Part shown: positions 42,702-51,486 of the stretch, piece by piece
Layout of the letters: the number at the start of each line of letters is the position of its first letter
How positions within the stretch are numbered: the first letter of the stretch is position 1
DNA from: JAAURB01 sp049649525
GTDB taxonomy: Bacteria > Cyanobacteriota > Cyanobacteriia > Cyanobacteriales > Microcoleaceae
Reading direction: 5' to 3'
NCBI GenBank assembly: GCA_049649525.1
Contig: JBARZE010000058.1
Span: 1 to 64,000 of the forward strand
DNA: 64,000 nucleotides
Translations under genes and position numbers: made by a program
Notes under the pieces: generated by a model
Databases searched by the model: none
What the model was told of the DNA's origin: nothing
Seen by the model: the letters and a program-made list of their open reading frames with translations, nothing else

Positions 42702-45629
42702 TTAGGCAAAATGCTGGGTTTTATTATTAGAAACAGCCTGATTTTTTAATGTCATATTAACAAAGCCGCGCTGCAATTCACCCAGCCATAAAATAATAGA
42801 AGTACTGCCAATAATAATGAGCCAGTTTGATAAAGAGAGAGGTACGGTTCTAAAGAATGTTCCGCCCCATTGAACGATGATAATTTGTCCAATGAAAATC
42901 AGGGCAGCAATGGCGATAAAGCTCCAGTTATCGAATAAATGGGTAAACACAGATTGAGGACGACCAAAACATTTGGCATTAAATAAATTCCAAAATTGCA
43001 ACATAACAAATGTTGAGAAAAATAGAGACAGTTCATAATCGCTCGTCACACCGTCTCGTTGAATTGCCAGTAAAAACACAATCATTAACACCAGAAATAG
43101 CACTGCTCTCGTTGAGATCTCAATAATCATGGGTTTAGAAATAATAAATGCATCCGAACGACGGGGCGGCATTTTCATCACGGCTTCGCTGGGGGGTTCT
43201 GTGGCTAAAGCGAGGGCAGCAAATGTATCCATAATTAGATTCACCCACAACAATTGAGTCACAGTAAAGGGTAAATCAATTCCGATAAACGGCCCCAATA
43301 ATGCGATCGCACAGGCAGCCACATTAATTGTTAATTGAAATAGAATAAATTTCTGAATATTTTGATACAGCGATCGCCCCCACAATACGGCTTTTTCTAA
43401 GCTGGCAAAAGAGTTATCCAATAAAATAATATCGCTGGCTTCTTTAGTGACAAATGTTCCACTTCCCATCGCTAACCCCACTTGAGCTTGGTTGAGAGCA
43501 GCAGCATCATTCGTACCATCCCCCGTCACAGCCACCACTTCTCCTTGTTCTTGTAACAGTCGGACAATGCGTTGTTTATCCTGGGGACGGGCGCGGGCGA
43601 TAACTTTAACCTGTTTCAGGGCAGATTTTGCGGTCTCGTCATCCATTTGACGCAGTTTTTTGCCGCGAATAAAAGCATCATTCGTATCGTTATCTGTGAT
43701 AATCCCAATCTGACTAGCAATTTGTACAGCCGTCAGCAAACTATCTCCGGTAATCATTTTAACGCTGATTCCGGCGCTCTGACAGCGTTTGACGGCTTCG
43801 GGAACTTCTGGACGCACCGGGTCTGCGATCGCCACAAACCCCAGCCAGGTGAGGTCTTCATGGTCTTCTAAGGCCATATCCTGTTGGTCTGGTTGCGGTT
43901 CGGGGATATAAGCAAACCCTAAACTTCGCATCCCATTGGCATCGCAGTTTTTCAACTCTTGATTAATAAATTTTCGTTTCGATTTAGTTAAGGGTTGGAT
44001 GCCATTTTCAGTTAACATTTGGTTGCAATGTTCGAGCAGAATATCCGGTGCGCCTTTAATATGAAGAGTCGAAATATTACGACTAGGAGACATTCCCAAA
44101 GTACTCATATATTTGCGATCTGAAGTAAACGCCAGTTGCTCAGTGGTGGTGAATTGTTGTCGGATTTGCAAATAGTCAATATTATGTTGTTCTAGCCATA
44201 ATAATAATGCCCCTTCTGTGGGGTTACCCATCACACACGGGGGGTCTTGGGGATGGCGTTCTAAGTTAGCGGTACTGTTAGCCGCCATCGCTTCAATAAT
44301 TAGGGGAGTTTGAAGTAGATCTTGAGGGGACAAACCCGGAAAAAAAGCTTCACTCACCTGCATCTGATTTAGGGTCAGTGTCCCGGTTTTATCGGAACAG
44401 ATTACTGTTGCCGCGCCGATAGTTTCACAGGCGTGCATGCGTCGTACCAGGTTATTTTGTTTAGCCATTTTTGCCATACTATAGGCAAGGCTAAGAGTCA
44501 CACTCAACGCTAAGCCTTCTGGTACCGCCACCACAATCACCGCCACAGCAATCATGAAATAATTCAAAAATTCCCCAGCAGCAGCGCTCGGCAGCCACTG
44601 AGTGGGGTCTGAAGGAATCCATCTAACCCAATACCCAATACCAATCCCCACGACAAAGGTGACGAGTCCGATGAGGATTATTTTAAAACGGTTGCGCCAA
44701 GATTGTTGTTCTAACCAAGCCGGAGGTTCAACCCCAACACCGCTGAGTTGGAGTCCGTCATAAACAATGGGTAACCAAACCTGTGAGATGGTAATTAACA
44801 AACTGAAGACAACAAAGCCAACGAAATACCATTGTCCACCGCTGAGATTAAGGGTTTGGGTGAAGATACCCCGTCCGACTAATGCAATATCAATTAAGAC
44901 GGCTATCGCGAGGCCAAATACCCCAATTAACCGACTGAGGCGATCGAGTTGTTGATTGAGGGGAGTTTCGACGGCGGTAATATCTAAGATAGATTGGGCG
45001 GTTTGACCAATTTCTGTGCGATCGCCAACAGCGGTTATTTTCATTATGCCACGACCATCGCTCACCACTGTTCCCCGCAATAGTTGGTTCGGTGGATAAG
45101 CGGTATCATCAGAAATATGAGGCGGATTTTCTACTCCTTTACTCACCGCAACCGACTCACCCGTGAGGTTGGCTTCATCAATTGCCAGAGAAACCGCTTC
45201 GAGTACTTCCCCATCAGCCGGAATTTCTTCGCCGAGTTCAATTAAGACAATATCCCCCACAACTAAGTCTTTTTTGGCAACGGTGGTGTAGTTACCATCG
45301 CGAATAACTTTGATCGCAACATCATCGGAAACTTGATTGAGAATATCAAATTCCTGGTTAGCTTTGTATTCATTGATCAATGCCACAGCCGTTGCTAAAA
45401 TGATGGCAAAGATAATTCCTAACCCTTCGATATAACTGCCATCATAAAGACCCACTGCGATCGCAATGACGGCGGCAATCATTAAAATCCGAATCATAGG
45501 ATCGTCAAACTTTGCCAGGAATTGCTGCCATAACGAATCTCGTTTGCTGGGGGTGAGAACGTTTGATCCATTAGTTTGACGGCTGATCTCAACTTCAGTA
45601 GGGGTTAATCCTATAAAATATTTCATCAT
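42702..45629 (-). CDS. P-type Ca2+-transporting ATPase (P2A-like)
   Basis: 975 residues with about ten membrane segments. Phosphorylation site CSDKTGTLT, the actuator motif 'LTGESVAVSK', the nucleotide-domain 'KGAPDILLEHC' and the hinge 'VAVTGDGTNDAAAL' are all present. The TM4 sequence 'VAVPEGLALSVTLSLAYSMA' (PEGL) is typical of Ca2+ pumps, especially the PMCA-like branch. It would export calcium, or perhaps Mn2+, from the cytosol. An insertion of about 60 residues follows the second membrane pair. The gene lies upstream of the pPIWI-RE operon on the same strand but 106 bases away, so it is probably independent. Confidence 0.93.
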   Translation of the reverse strand: MMKYFIGLTPTEVEISRQTNGSNVLTPSKRDSLWQQFLAKFDDPMIRILMIAAVIAIAVGLYDGSYIEGLGIIFAIILATAVALINEYKANQEFDILNQVSDDVAIKVIRDGNYTTVAKKDLVVGDIVLIELGEEIPADGEVLEAVSLAIDEANLTGESVAVSKGVENPPHISDDTAYPPNQLLRGTVVSDGRGIMKITAVGDRTEIGQTAQSILDITAVETPLNQQLDRLSRLIGVFGLAIAVLIDIALVGRGIFTQTLNLSGGQWYFVGFVVFSLLITISQVWLPIVYDGLQLSGVGVEPPAWLEQQSWRNRFKIILIGLVTFVVGIGIGYWVRWIPSDPTQWLPSAAAGEFLNYFMIAVAVIVVAVPEGLALSVTLSLAYSMAKMAKQNNLVRRMHACETIGAATVICSDKTGTLTLNQMQVSEAFFPGLSPQDLLQTPLIIEAMAANSTANLERHPQDPPCVMGNPTEGALLLWLEQHNIDYLQIRQQFTTTEQLAFTSDRKYMSTLGMSPSRNISTLHIKGAPDILLEHCNQMLTENGIQPLTKSKRKFINQELKNCDANGMRSLGFAYIPEPQPDQQDMALEDHEDLTWLGFVAIADPVRPEVPEAVKRCQSAGISVKMITGDSLLTAVQIASQIGIITDNDTNDAFIRGKKLRQMDDETAKSALKQVKVIARARPQDKQRIVRLLQEQGEVVAVTGDGTNDAAALNQAQVGLAMGSGTFVTKEASDIILLDNSFASLEKAVLWGRSLYQNIQKFILFQLTINVAACAIALLGPFIGIDLPFTVTQLLWVNLIMDTFAALALATEPPSEAVMKMPPRRSDAFIISKPMIIEISTRAVLFLVLMIVFLLAIQRDGVTSDYELSLFFSTFVMLQFWNLFNAKCFGRPQSVFTHLFDNWSFIAIAALIFIGQIIIVQWGGTFFRTVPLSLSNWLIIIGSTSIILWLGELQRGFVNMTLKNQAVSNNKTQHFA

Positions 45630-45909
45630 ATTGTAGGCGTTTTGAGTTGCAATTACTTCAGCATTGGAGAGAGTGCATCTGCTGCCACGCCTATCCGGCG
45701 GGAGATTTTAAGATAGGTGTCTGAATGAGAACTGGATCAAATCTAATCCTTGACTGGACAGGAATGATGACTAACTCATTAATCATTTGTTTGATCCCTT
45801 GCTATTAGGGTAGCAGAGTTAGACTGCTGCCGGAATAAATTAGGTGTTTCGACTTATTGTTATAAACAGGTGACTATGATGCCGATCCATTATCTGTACT
45901 TTGATTAAT

Positions 45910-46314
45910 ATGAAAAAATATCGTATAATTCTATTTTTTGTTGTGTTATTATCAATTTTTATTGGAATCTTGAGCAAATTTTATCAAGGCATTTTTCAAA
46001 ATTGGATTAATTATTCATTCGGCGCAATATTATATGAGATTGCTTTAATTGCTCTAGTTTTACTGATTCAACCTCGATTAAATCCTAAATGGGTTTCATT
46101 TTGGGTGTTTTTAGTCACCGCTTTTCTTGAAACATTACAACTTTGGAGTCCTCCGTTTTTAGAAGCTATTCGATCTACTTTCATCGGACGATTAGCCATT
46201 GGAACCACTTTTGCATACTCAGATTTTGTTTATTATGTGATTGGATGTATTATCGGCGGATGGATGTTCCAAGTGCTTCAATCTCGCTTTATTCCCTCTC
46301 AAAAAGAATTATAG
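45910..46314 (+). CDS. DUF2809-family membrane protein
   Basis: 134 residues from ATG 45910; an in-frame TTG at 45901 adds three residues. Four to five hydrophobic segments fill the chain. The signature 'FLETLQLWSPPFLEAIRSTF' followed by 'IGRLAIGTTFAYSDFVYYVI' matches DUF2809 (E.lQ....pwl..lR.t..g....G..F...Dl..Y..G). Function unknown. It has a promoter region to itself, and a hairpin at 46436-46460 separates it from the convergent cupin gene. Confidence 0.8.
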   Translation: MKKYRIILFFVVLLSIFIGILSKFYQGIFQNWINYSFGAILYEIALIALVLLIQPRLNPKWVSFWVFLVTAFLETLQLWSPPFLEAIRSTFIGRLAIGTTFAYSDFVYYVIGCIIGGWMFQVLQSRFIPSQKEL

Positions 46315-46435
46315 TTCAGCGTTATTTTCCTATATCCTAATTTTCAATAGAGCTATACTAAAGTGAATTACTGATATTTGATGTTTGTCAAACACAAAGT
46401 TATATTAAAGCGAAATCCTCTCATTCAATCAACAT

Positions 46436-46460
46436 AGGAGAGGCACAAAAAACCTCTCCT
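46436..46460. terminator. Hairpin between convergent genes
   Basis: Perfect arms AGGAGAGG (46436-46443) and CCTCTCCT (46453-46460) around CACAAAAAA. It lies between the DUF2809 and cupin gene ends and could serve both, although neither side has a strong T run. Confidence 0.5.
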
Positions 46461-46505
46461 CATATTCAGATAATAAAATTGTACTCAGCACCACAGATCA
46501 ATCAA

Positions 46506-46910
46506 CTATTTAGTTTTCTGTTGATCTAAATAACCATCTTTTTCGGGATAACGAGTAATATCATCTTCCCCTAAATATTCACCATTTTGTACCTCAATCA
46601 TCACCAGCGGAATTACCCCTGGATTTTCAACTCGGTGAGGAGTATTCATCGGTACATAAGTCGATTGTTTAGGAATTAATATTTCTTCCTTTCCGCCACA
46701 AATCACTTTAGCAGTACCCGCAACAATAATCCAGTGTTCACTGCGGTGATAGTGCATTTGGGTTGTGATATGATAACCGGGGTTAACAACAATGCGATTA
46801 ATACGATAGCGATCGCCATGTTCAAGTTCTGTTACCTTACCCCACGGCGGAGTACGGGTGGGAAGATTTTCAGTGGCGGTTGATTTGGGTTTTTCTGTTT
46901 TTGTCGCCAT
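46506..46910 (-). CDS. Cupin protein, mannose-6-phosphate isomerase type II-like
   Basis: 134 residues. The cupin motifs 'HITTQMHYHRSEHWIIVAGT' (H-x-H plus the Glu-type position EHW) and 'TPHRVENPG' bind a metal. The WG-x-V-x-x-L start and the 'YLGEDDITRYPEKDGY' end match the C-terminal phosphomannose-isomerase domain of bifunctional ManC/AlgA enzymes, here as a stand-alone protein. It probably interconverts mannose and fructose 6-phosphate, or is a related sugar cupin. The Lys/Thr-rich first 20 residues are variable. Confidence 0.85.
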   Translation of the reverse strand: MATKTEKPKSTATENLPTRTPPWGKVTELEHGDRYRINRIVVNPGYHITTQMHYHRSEHWIIVAGTAKVICGGKEEILIPKQSTYVPMNTPHRVENPGVIPLVMIEVQNGEYLGEDDITRYPEKDGYLDQQKTK

Positions 46911-46973
46911 AATTCTATTTTAGCAATAAATAGCCGCTATTACTATCAGTTTTAGCATTAATGAATTAGTTTT

Positions 46974-47993
46974 TCAAATATTTTCGGATGATTCTACTTC
47001 GTGACAAGCGACAAAATGTCCTGGATTAATTTCTCGCCATTCGGGTTCTATCCTACGACACTCTTCGACGGCTAACGGACATCTTGTATGAAAACGGCAA
47101 CCCGTTGGGGGAGAAATAGGACTGGGAATTTCACCGGTTAATAAGATTCGTTCTCGCTTTTTTTCCATCTCTGGATCGGGAATAGGAACAGCCGATAGTA
47201 AGGCTTGTGTATAGGGATGTAAAGGATTTTCATACAGTTGCGTTTGATCGGCGAGTTCAACAACTTTACCTAAATACATTACAGCTATTCTATCAGAAAT
47301 ATGACGAACCACACTTAAATCATGGGCAATAAAAAGATAAGTTAAATTAAACTGTTTTTGTAGAGATTTTAATAAGTTAATAACTTGTGCTTGAATGGAT
47401 ACATCTAATGAAGCAATCGGTTCATCACAAACAATAAAATCAGGTTGAACTGTTAAGGCTCTTGCAATCCCAATTCGTTGTCTTTGTCCGCCTGAAAATT
47501 CATGGGGATATCGATTAATAAAATTTTGTTTTAAACCGACTAAATCTAATAGTTCTTTGACTCTATTTCGAGCTTGTTTTTTTGTAGATAAGTGATGAAC
47601 AATTAAAGGTTCACTAATGATTTTACCAATTGTCATTCGAGGATTTAACGAAGCATAAGGATCTTGAAAGATCATTTGCATTCGGCGACGCATTTGTTGT
47701 AAGGATTTTTCTGAGATATTGGTTAAATTTATATCTTCAAAATAAACCGTTCCAGCCGTTGGCTTTTCTAATTGTAAAATAGCTCTTCCGGTTGTACTTT
47801 TACCACAGCCAGATTCTCCCACTAAACTAAACGTTTCCCCTCGGTTAATTTCTAATGAAATACCATCAACAGCCTTTAGAAAGCGAGTTTGTTTTTTGAA
47901 AAAATTACCTTGTTTAACTGGAAAATACACTTGTATATTCTGTAATCGAATCAAGGGGAATTCTTCTAAGTTTTTAATATTTATACTATTCAT
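46974..47993 (-). CDS. oppF: Oligopeptide/dipeptide ABC transporter ATP-binding protein, OppF/DppF type
   Basis: 339 residues. Walker A GESGCGKSTTG, Q loop 'MIFQDPYASLNPRMTIG', signature 'FSGGQRQRIGIARAL', Walker B 'FIVCDEPIASLD' and H loop 'IAHDLSVV'. The C-terminal extension with Cys (TGCRFHTRCPLAVEECR) is typical of Opp/Dpp ATPases and may hold an Fe-S cluster. It energises peptide or nickel-type import together with the OppD-like subunit 289 bases upstream. The permeases and binding protein are not in the window. Confidence 0.92.
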   Translation of the reverse strand: MNSINIKNLEEFPLIRLQNIQVYFPVKQGNFFKKQTRFLKAVDGISLEINRGETFSLVGESGCGKSTTGRAILQLEKPTAGTVYFEDINLTNISEKSLQQMRRRMQMIFQDPYASLNPRMTIGKIISEPLIVHHLSTKKQARNRVKELLDLVGLKQNFINRYPHEFSGGQRQRIGIARALTVQPDFIVCDEPIASLDVSIQAQVINLLKSLQKQFNLTYLFIAHDLSVVRHISDRIAVMYLGKVVELADQTQLYENPLHPYTQALLSAVPIPDPEMEKKRERILLTGEIPSPISPPTGCRFHTRCPLAVEECRRIEPEWREINPGHFVACHEVESSENI

Positions 47994-48053
47994 TTTAATT
48001 TAAAAAATGTCTCAATATGTTAGAATTAATTTTAGTATAATCGAGATTATATT

Positions 48054-48290
48054 ATGACAATTACACCAGAAAGAGAACCGACATTAACCGACGTATTGGA
48101 AAAGATTGAGCAGCTTTCAGGAAAGGTCAATGAGTTATCAGGAGAAGTTACTGAATTATCAGGAGAAGTAAAAAAATTTGATGAAAGATTTAGTAACTAT
48201 CAGCAAGCGACTCAATGGGTGGTTCAACTGGCTTTCGGATTAATTGTCAGTGCAACAATTATTGTAATTGTCAGTAATGTTTTAGATTGA
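48054..48290 (+). CDS. Small coiled-coil membrane protein (78 aa)
   Basis: Starts at ATG 48054. A heptad-like repeat 'LSGKVNELSGEVTELSGEVK' (about residues 22-41) forms a coiled coil, followed by a single C-terminal membrane helix (about 58-76: LAFGLIVSATIIVIVSN). The three near-identical LSGEV units are encoded by direct DNA repeats. Similar small proteins are widespread in cyanobacteria without known function. It lies antisense between the two Opp-type ATPase genes; its 3' end overlaps oppD-like by 9 bases. Confidence 0.75.
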   Translation: MTITPEREPTLTDVLEKIEQLSGKVNELSGEVTELSGEVKKFDERFSNYQQATQWVVQLAFGLIVSATIIVIVSNVLD

Positions 48291-49271
48291 TTCTCTCCTT
48301 TCTGGCTTCACCCAACACGCTACCTCATGTTGAGTTTCAATAGTCTCTAAAATAGGATCTTCCTCGATACAACGATCTATTGCAAAGGTACAACGAGGCG
48401 CAAACGGACACCCTTTTGGATAATCAATTAAATCCGGGGGAACTCCTTCAATTGCTTGTAATTTTGGAGCGCGTTCGCCATCTAAACGGGGTAAACTATT
48501 AAGTAATCCAATAGTATAAGGATGACGGGGATTTTGATACAGTTGATTCACCGTTGCTTGTTCAACAATTTGACCCCCATACATCACTAAAATTCGATCT
48601 GCTAATCTAGCGAGTAATGCTAAATCATGGGTAATCCAAATAATCGACATTCCCATTTCTTGACGCAGTTTTTTAATTAACTCCACCACTTGTGCTTGAA
48701 TCGTAACATCTAACGCAGTAGTGGGTTCATCTGCGATTAACAACTTCGGTTGACAAGCCAATCCCATGGCAATCATCACCCGTTGACGCATTCCTCCTGA
48801 AAACTGATGAGGATATTGATTAATCCGTTGTTTAGCATCAGGAATTCCCACCTGTTGCAGCAGTTCAATTGCTCGATTTTTAGCTTGTTTTTTGGTAAAA
48901 TCTAGATGTAGTTGAATCGATTCTGTAATTTGTTTTCCAATGGTTAAAACGGGATTGAGAGAAGTCATGGGATCTTGAAATATCATAGAGATTTGATTCC
49001 CCCGAATTCGACGTAAACTCTTCTCATTCATTTTCAATAAATCCTGTCCTTCAAACAAAATCTCACCGTTTGTAATCTTTCCGGGTGGGGAAGGAATTAA
49101 TCGTAAAATTGATAACACGCTAATACTTTTTCCCGATCCAGATTCTCCGACTATCCCAATCGTTTCACCGGAATTAACAGTATAAGAAATTCCATTAACT
49201 GCATGAACAATTCCATCGGAAGTAAAAAAGCGAGTTTCTAAGTGACGAACATGGAGTACATAGGATATCAT
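48282..49271 (-). CDS. oppD: Oligopeptide/dipeptide ABC transporter ATP-binding protein, OppD/DppD type
   Basis: 329 residues. Walker A GESGSGKS, Q loop 'MIFQDPMTSLNPVLTIG', signature 'FSGGMRQRVMIAMGLA', Walker B 'LLIADEPTTALD' and H loop 'ITHDLALL'. The Opp/Dpp C-terminal segment 'GCPFAPRCTFAIDRC' is present. It pairs with the OppF-like gene, both on the minus strand, with an antisense small gene between them. The substrate (peptides, or nickel as in Nik systems) is not decided by sequence. Confidence 0.92.
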   Translation of the reverse strand: MISYVLHVRHLETRFFTSDGIVHAVNGISYTVNSGETIGIVGESGSGKSISVLSILRLIPSPPGKITNGEILFEGQDLLKMNEKSLRRIRGNQISMIFQDPMTSLNPVLTIGKQITESIQLHLDFTKKQAKNRAIELLQQVGIPDAKQRINQYPHQFSGGMRQRVMIAMGLACQPKLLIADEPTTALDVTIQAQVVELIKKLRQEMGMSIIWITHDLALLARLADRILVMYGGQIVEQATVNQLYQNPRHPYTIGLLNSLPRLDGERAPKLQAIEGVPPDLIDYPKGCPFAPRCTFAIDRCIEEDPILETIETQHEVACWVKPERRESI

Positions 49272-49463
49272 TTTGTATCAGTTAGAATGACTCTGTGATG
49301 ACTTTATTAAAAGTAACAGATCTAGAGAGTAACAAATTTGGTAAAATACATTTTATTCTCTGCCAATTGAATAACCTGTTATTCAACTATGACGACTACA
49401 GCCTGAATCAACTGTAATTTTCATTAAACTATATAAATGTTAACTTAATTAAATTCTGTCACA

Positions 49464-50126
49464 ATGCTGCTACAGGCTGAAGACCGCGCCAAATTAGACG
49501 ATGGGGACGATACCCTATTTTACTCCGTTCCCCGCCTCGTTACCCATGTTGACGAGGGATTTATAGAGCAATTGACCAACTTGTATCGAGACCGTCTCAA
49601 ACCCAATACTCGAATTTTAGATTTAATGAGTAGCTGGGTGTCCCATCTTCCGGAGGAAATAGACTTTTCTCATGTAGAAGGACATGGGATGAACCCGGAG
49701 GAACTGGCCAAAAATCCGCAACTGGATCATTATTTTGTTCAAGATTTGAATCAAGACCTCAAATTACCTTTCTCTGATGGAGAATTTGATGCAGTTTTAA
49801 ATTGTGTTTCTGTACAATATTTACAATACCCCGAAGCCATTTTTCATGAAATTCACCGAGTGTTAAAACCGGGTGGGATTGCGATTATTAGCTTTTCTAA
49901 CCGGATGTTTTTTCAAAAAGCAATTACGGCTTGGCGAGAGGGGACAGAAACGAGTCGAGTTAAATTAGTCGAAAAGTATTTTAATTCGGTTCAAGGGGAA
50001 AATTTGCCGGGATTTAGCGTACCTGAAGTCATTTCTAAGGTCGCTTCAACACCGCCTATTTTACAAATGTTTGGCTTAAACGGAGGCGATCCATTTTATG
50101 CTGTGATTGCTTATCGTCAAAACTAA
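49464..50126 (+). CDS. SAM-dependent methyltransferase
   Basis: 220 residues with a class I methyltransferase pattern, although motif I is degenerate (ILDLMSSWVSHLPE instead of the usual GxGxG). Motif III-like 'DAVLNCVSVQYLQYPEAIFH' and post-III 'EIHRVLKPGGIAIISFSNRM' are clear. The family is annotated as methyltransferase type 11 in many cyanobacteria; the substrate is unknown. ATG 49464 is preceded by an A/T-rich leader with no strong ribosome-binding site. It stands 64 bases before the VanX-like gene on the same strand. Confidence 0.8.
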   Translation: MLLQAEDRAKLDDGDDTLFYSVPRLVTHVDEGFIEQLTNLYRDRLKPNTRILDLMSSWVSHLPEEIDFSHVEGHGMNPEELAKNPQLDHYFVQDLNQDLKLPFSDGEFDAVLNCVSVQYLQYPEAIFHEIHRVLKPGGIAIISFSNRMFFQKAITAWREGTETSRVKLVEKYFNSVQGENLPGFSVPEVISKVASTPPILQMFGLNGGDPFYAVIAYRQN

Positions 50127-50190
50127 CATCAACTAATATTTGAGTGGGTGGAACTTTTCTGATTTCATCCACCATCATCTATTGAAATTA

Positions 50191-50907
50191 ATGAAACCTT
50201 ATCAAAGTATTATTATTAAAGATTGTGGCGAACCATTAGTTCCTATTCCTTTAGAACAATTTGCGGTTGAATCTCCTCATCCTTATCAAAAATTAGGTGC
50301 ACCTTACGATCGAGCGGGGGTTGATTCTCCCTACTATTTACGTCAGGGGGTTTTACATCGGTTAATACAAGCACAAGCTGAGTTAAATACTAATTATCCT
50401 AATTTTAAAATACAGATTTTTGATGCTTATCGTCCGGTTGAAGTTCAACAATTTATGGTAGATTATGTATTTCAACAAACGGTTAAATCACAAGGATTAA
50501 ATCCTGAACAATTATCCCCCGATAAACAGCAAGAAATCCTCGAACAAGTGTATCAGTTTTGGGCAATTCCGAGCCTGAATTCGGCAACTCCACCCCCTCA
50601 TAGTACTGGTGCGGCAATTGATGTTACATTAGTAGATGAAGCTGGAAAAGTGATAGATATGGGTTCTCCGATTGATGAACTTTCTCCGCGCTCTTATCCG
50701 GCTCATTTTGCGAGTTCTACCCATAACTTAGAGCAAACTTATGATCAAAATCGTCAGATTTTATCCCAAGTAATGAAACAGGCAGGATTTCAACAACATC
50801 CGGGTGAATGGTGGCACTTTTCTTATGGGGATCAATTGTGGGTTTGGTTAAGTGATAAACCAGAAAATACTAATAAAAATATAGCTCAATATGGTCGATA
50901 TGCTTAA
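50191..50907 (+). CDS. D-alanyl-D-alanine dipeptidase-like protein (VanX/M15D)
   Basis: About 238 residues from ATG 50191; an upstream in-frame TTG (50140) adds 17 poorly conserved residues. Zinc and catalytic motifs: 'IQIFDAYRPVEVQQ' (the Arg of the active site), 'HSTGAAIDVTLVD' (S-x-H-type zinc His and Asp; here P-P-H-S-T-G) and 'GEWWHFSYGD' (catalytic Glu and zinc His). It cleaves D-Ala-D-Ala and is involved in cell-wall recycling here rather than vancomycin resistance, as no vanH/vanA genes are near. The acetyltransferase follows directly. Confidence 0.88.
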   Translation: MKPYQSIIIKDCGEPLVPIPLEQFAVESPHPYQKLGAPYDRAGVDSPYYLRQGVLHRLIQAQAELNTNYPNFKIQIFDAYRPVEVQQFMVDYVFQQTVKSQGLNPEQLSPDKQQEILEQVYQFWAIPSLNSATPPPHSTGAAIDVTLVDEAGKVIDMGSPIDELSPRSYPAHFASSTHNLEQTYDQNRQILSQVMKQAGFQQHPGEWWHFSYGDQLWVWLSDKPENTNKNIAQYGRYA

Positions 50908-50926
50908 AGATGTAGTGAAGAATTCA

Positions 50927-51367
50927 ATGATTACAATTAGACCGTATTTTGAATCAGATTGGGAAGCGGTTTGTCAAGTTCACGACCGCGCTCAACCCGG
51001 TGAATTTACAGATCCTAATCATCAATACTCTTTAATTCCATTAGCTGAAAATAAAAATATCTGTCAAATATTTCCGTCTTGTTATCGATTTGTAGCTTGT
51101 GATTCTAACAAAGTTGTTGGAGTGATTGCAGCTTATCGAAACTATATTACTTTACTTTATGTAGATCCAGACTATCAACATCAAAAAATAGGAAAACGGT
51201 TATTAAAAGTCATAATAAATATTGTGGGTTCTCCTGTCTGGACGATTGTTATTGCGAATAATGATCGAGCGCGGCTATTTTATAAAAATCAAGGCTTTCA
51301 AGAAAATAATATGTTTGATGGAGATATTTTAGGAAAACCTTGTCAGTTTATCCGATTAAAACGATAA
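50927..51367 (+). CDS. GNAT-family N-acetyltransferase
   Basis: About 146 residues from ATG 50927 (MITIRPYFESDWEAVCQVHD), the natural start of a GNAT fold. An in-frame ATG at 50891 overlaps the VanX-like stop and adds 12 residues. The core 'ITLLYVDPDYQHQKIGKRLL' includes the acetyl-CoA loop (Q/R-x-x-G-x-G/K pattern), and 'IANNDRARLFYKNQGFQ' is the usual C-terminal motif. Transfers acetyl from acetyl-CoA to an unknown amine. It probably shares a transcript with the VanX-like gene. Confidence 0.85.
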   Translation: MITIRPYFESDWEAVCQVHDRAQPGEFTDPNHQYSLIPLAENKNICQIFPSCYRFVACDSNKVVGVIAAYRNYITLLYVDPDYQHQKIGKRLLKVIINIVGSPVWTIVIANNDRARLFYKNQGFQENNMFDGDILGKPCQFIRLKR

Positions 51368-51410
51368 TTCAGAATGGTTGCTTTAAATTTTATATTCTTG
51401 ATTAAATTAT

Positions 51411-51445
51411 CAAAAAAAAGTGCAAGCTTATGCTCACACCTTGCA
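51411..51445 (-). terminator. Rho-independent terminator of the MATE gene
   Basis: On the minus strand, stem TGCAAG/CTTGCA (51445-51440 and 51426-51421) is followed by C and eight T (51419-51412), 42 bases past the MATE stop. Confidence 0.8.
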
Positions 51446-51486
51446 ATAAAAAATCTATTTTAATCGCTCAAAATTACATTCTTGAG

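Noticed and set aside
45630..45760. A metal-sensing (yybP-ykoY-type) riboswitch before the Ca2+-ATPase
   Set aside because: A GC-rich section is present, but I could not fit the conserved loops; not supported by reading alone.
50140..50907. Vancomycin resistance (vanX) locus
   Set aside because: Only the dipeptidase is present, with no vanH, vanA or vanRS genes; such enzymes are common in cell-wall recycling.
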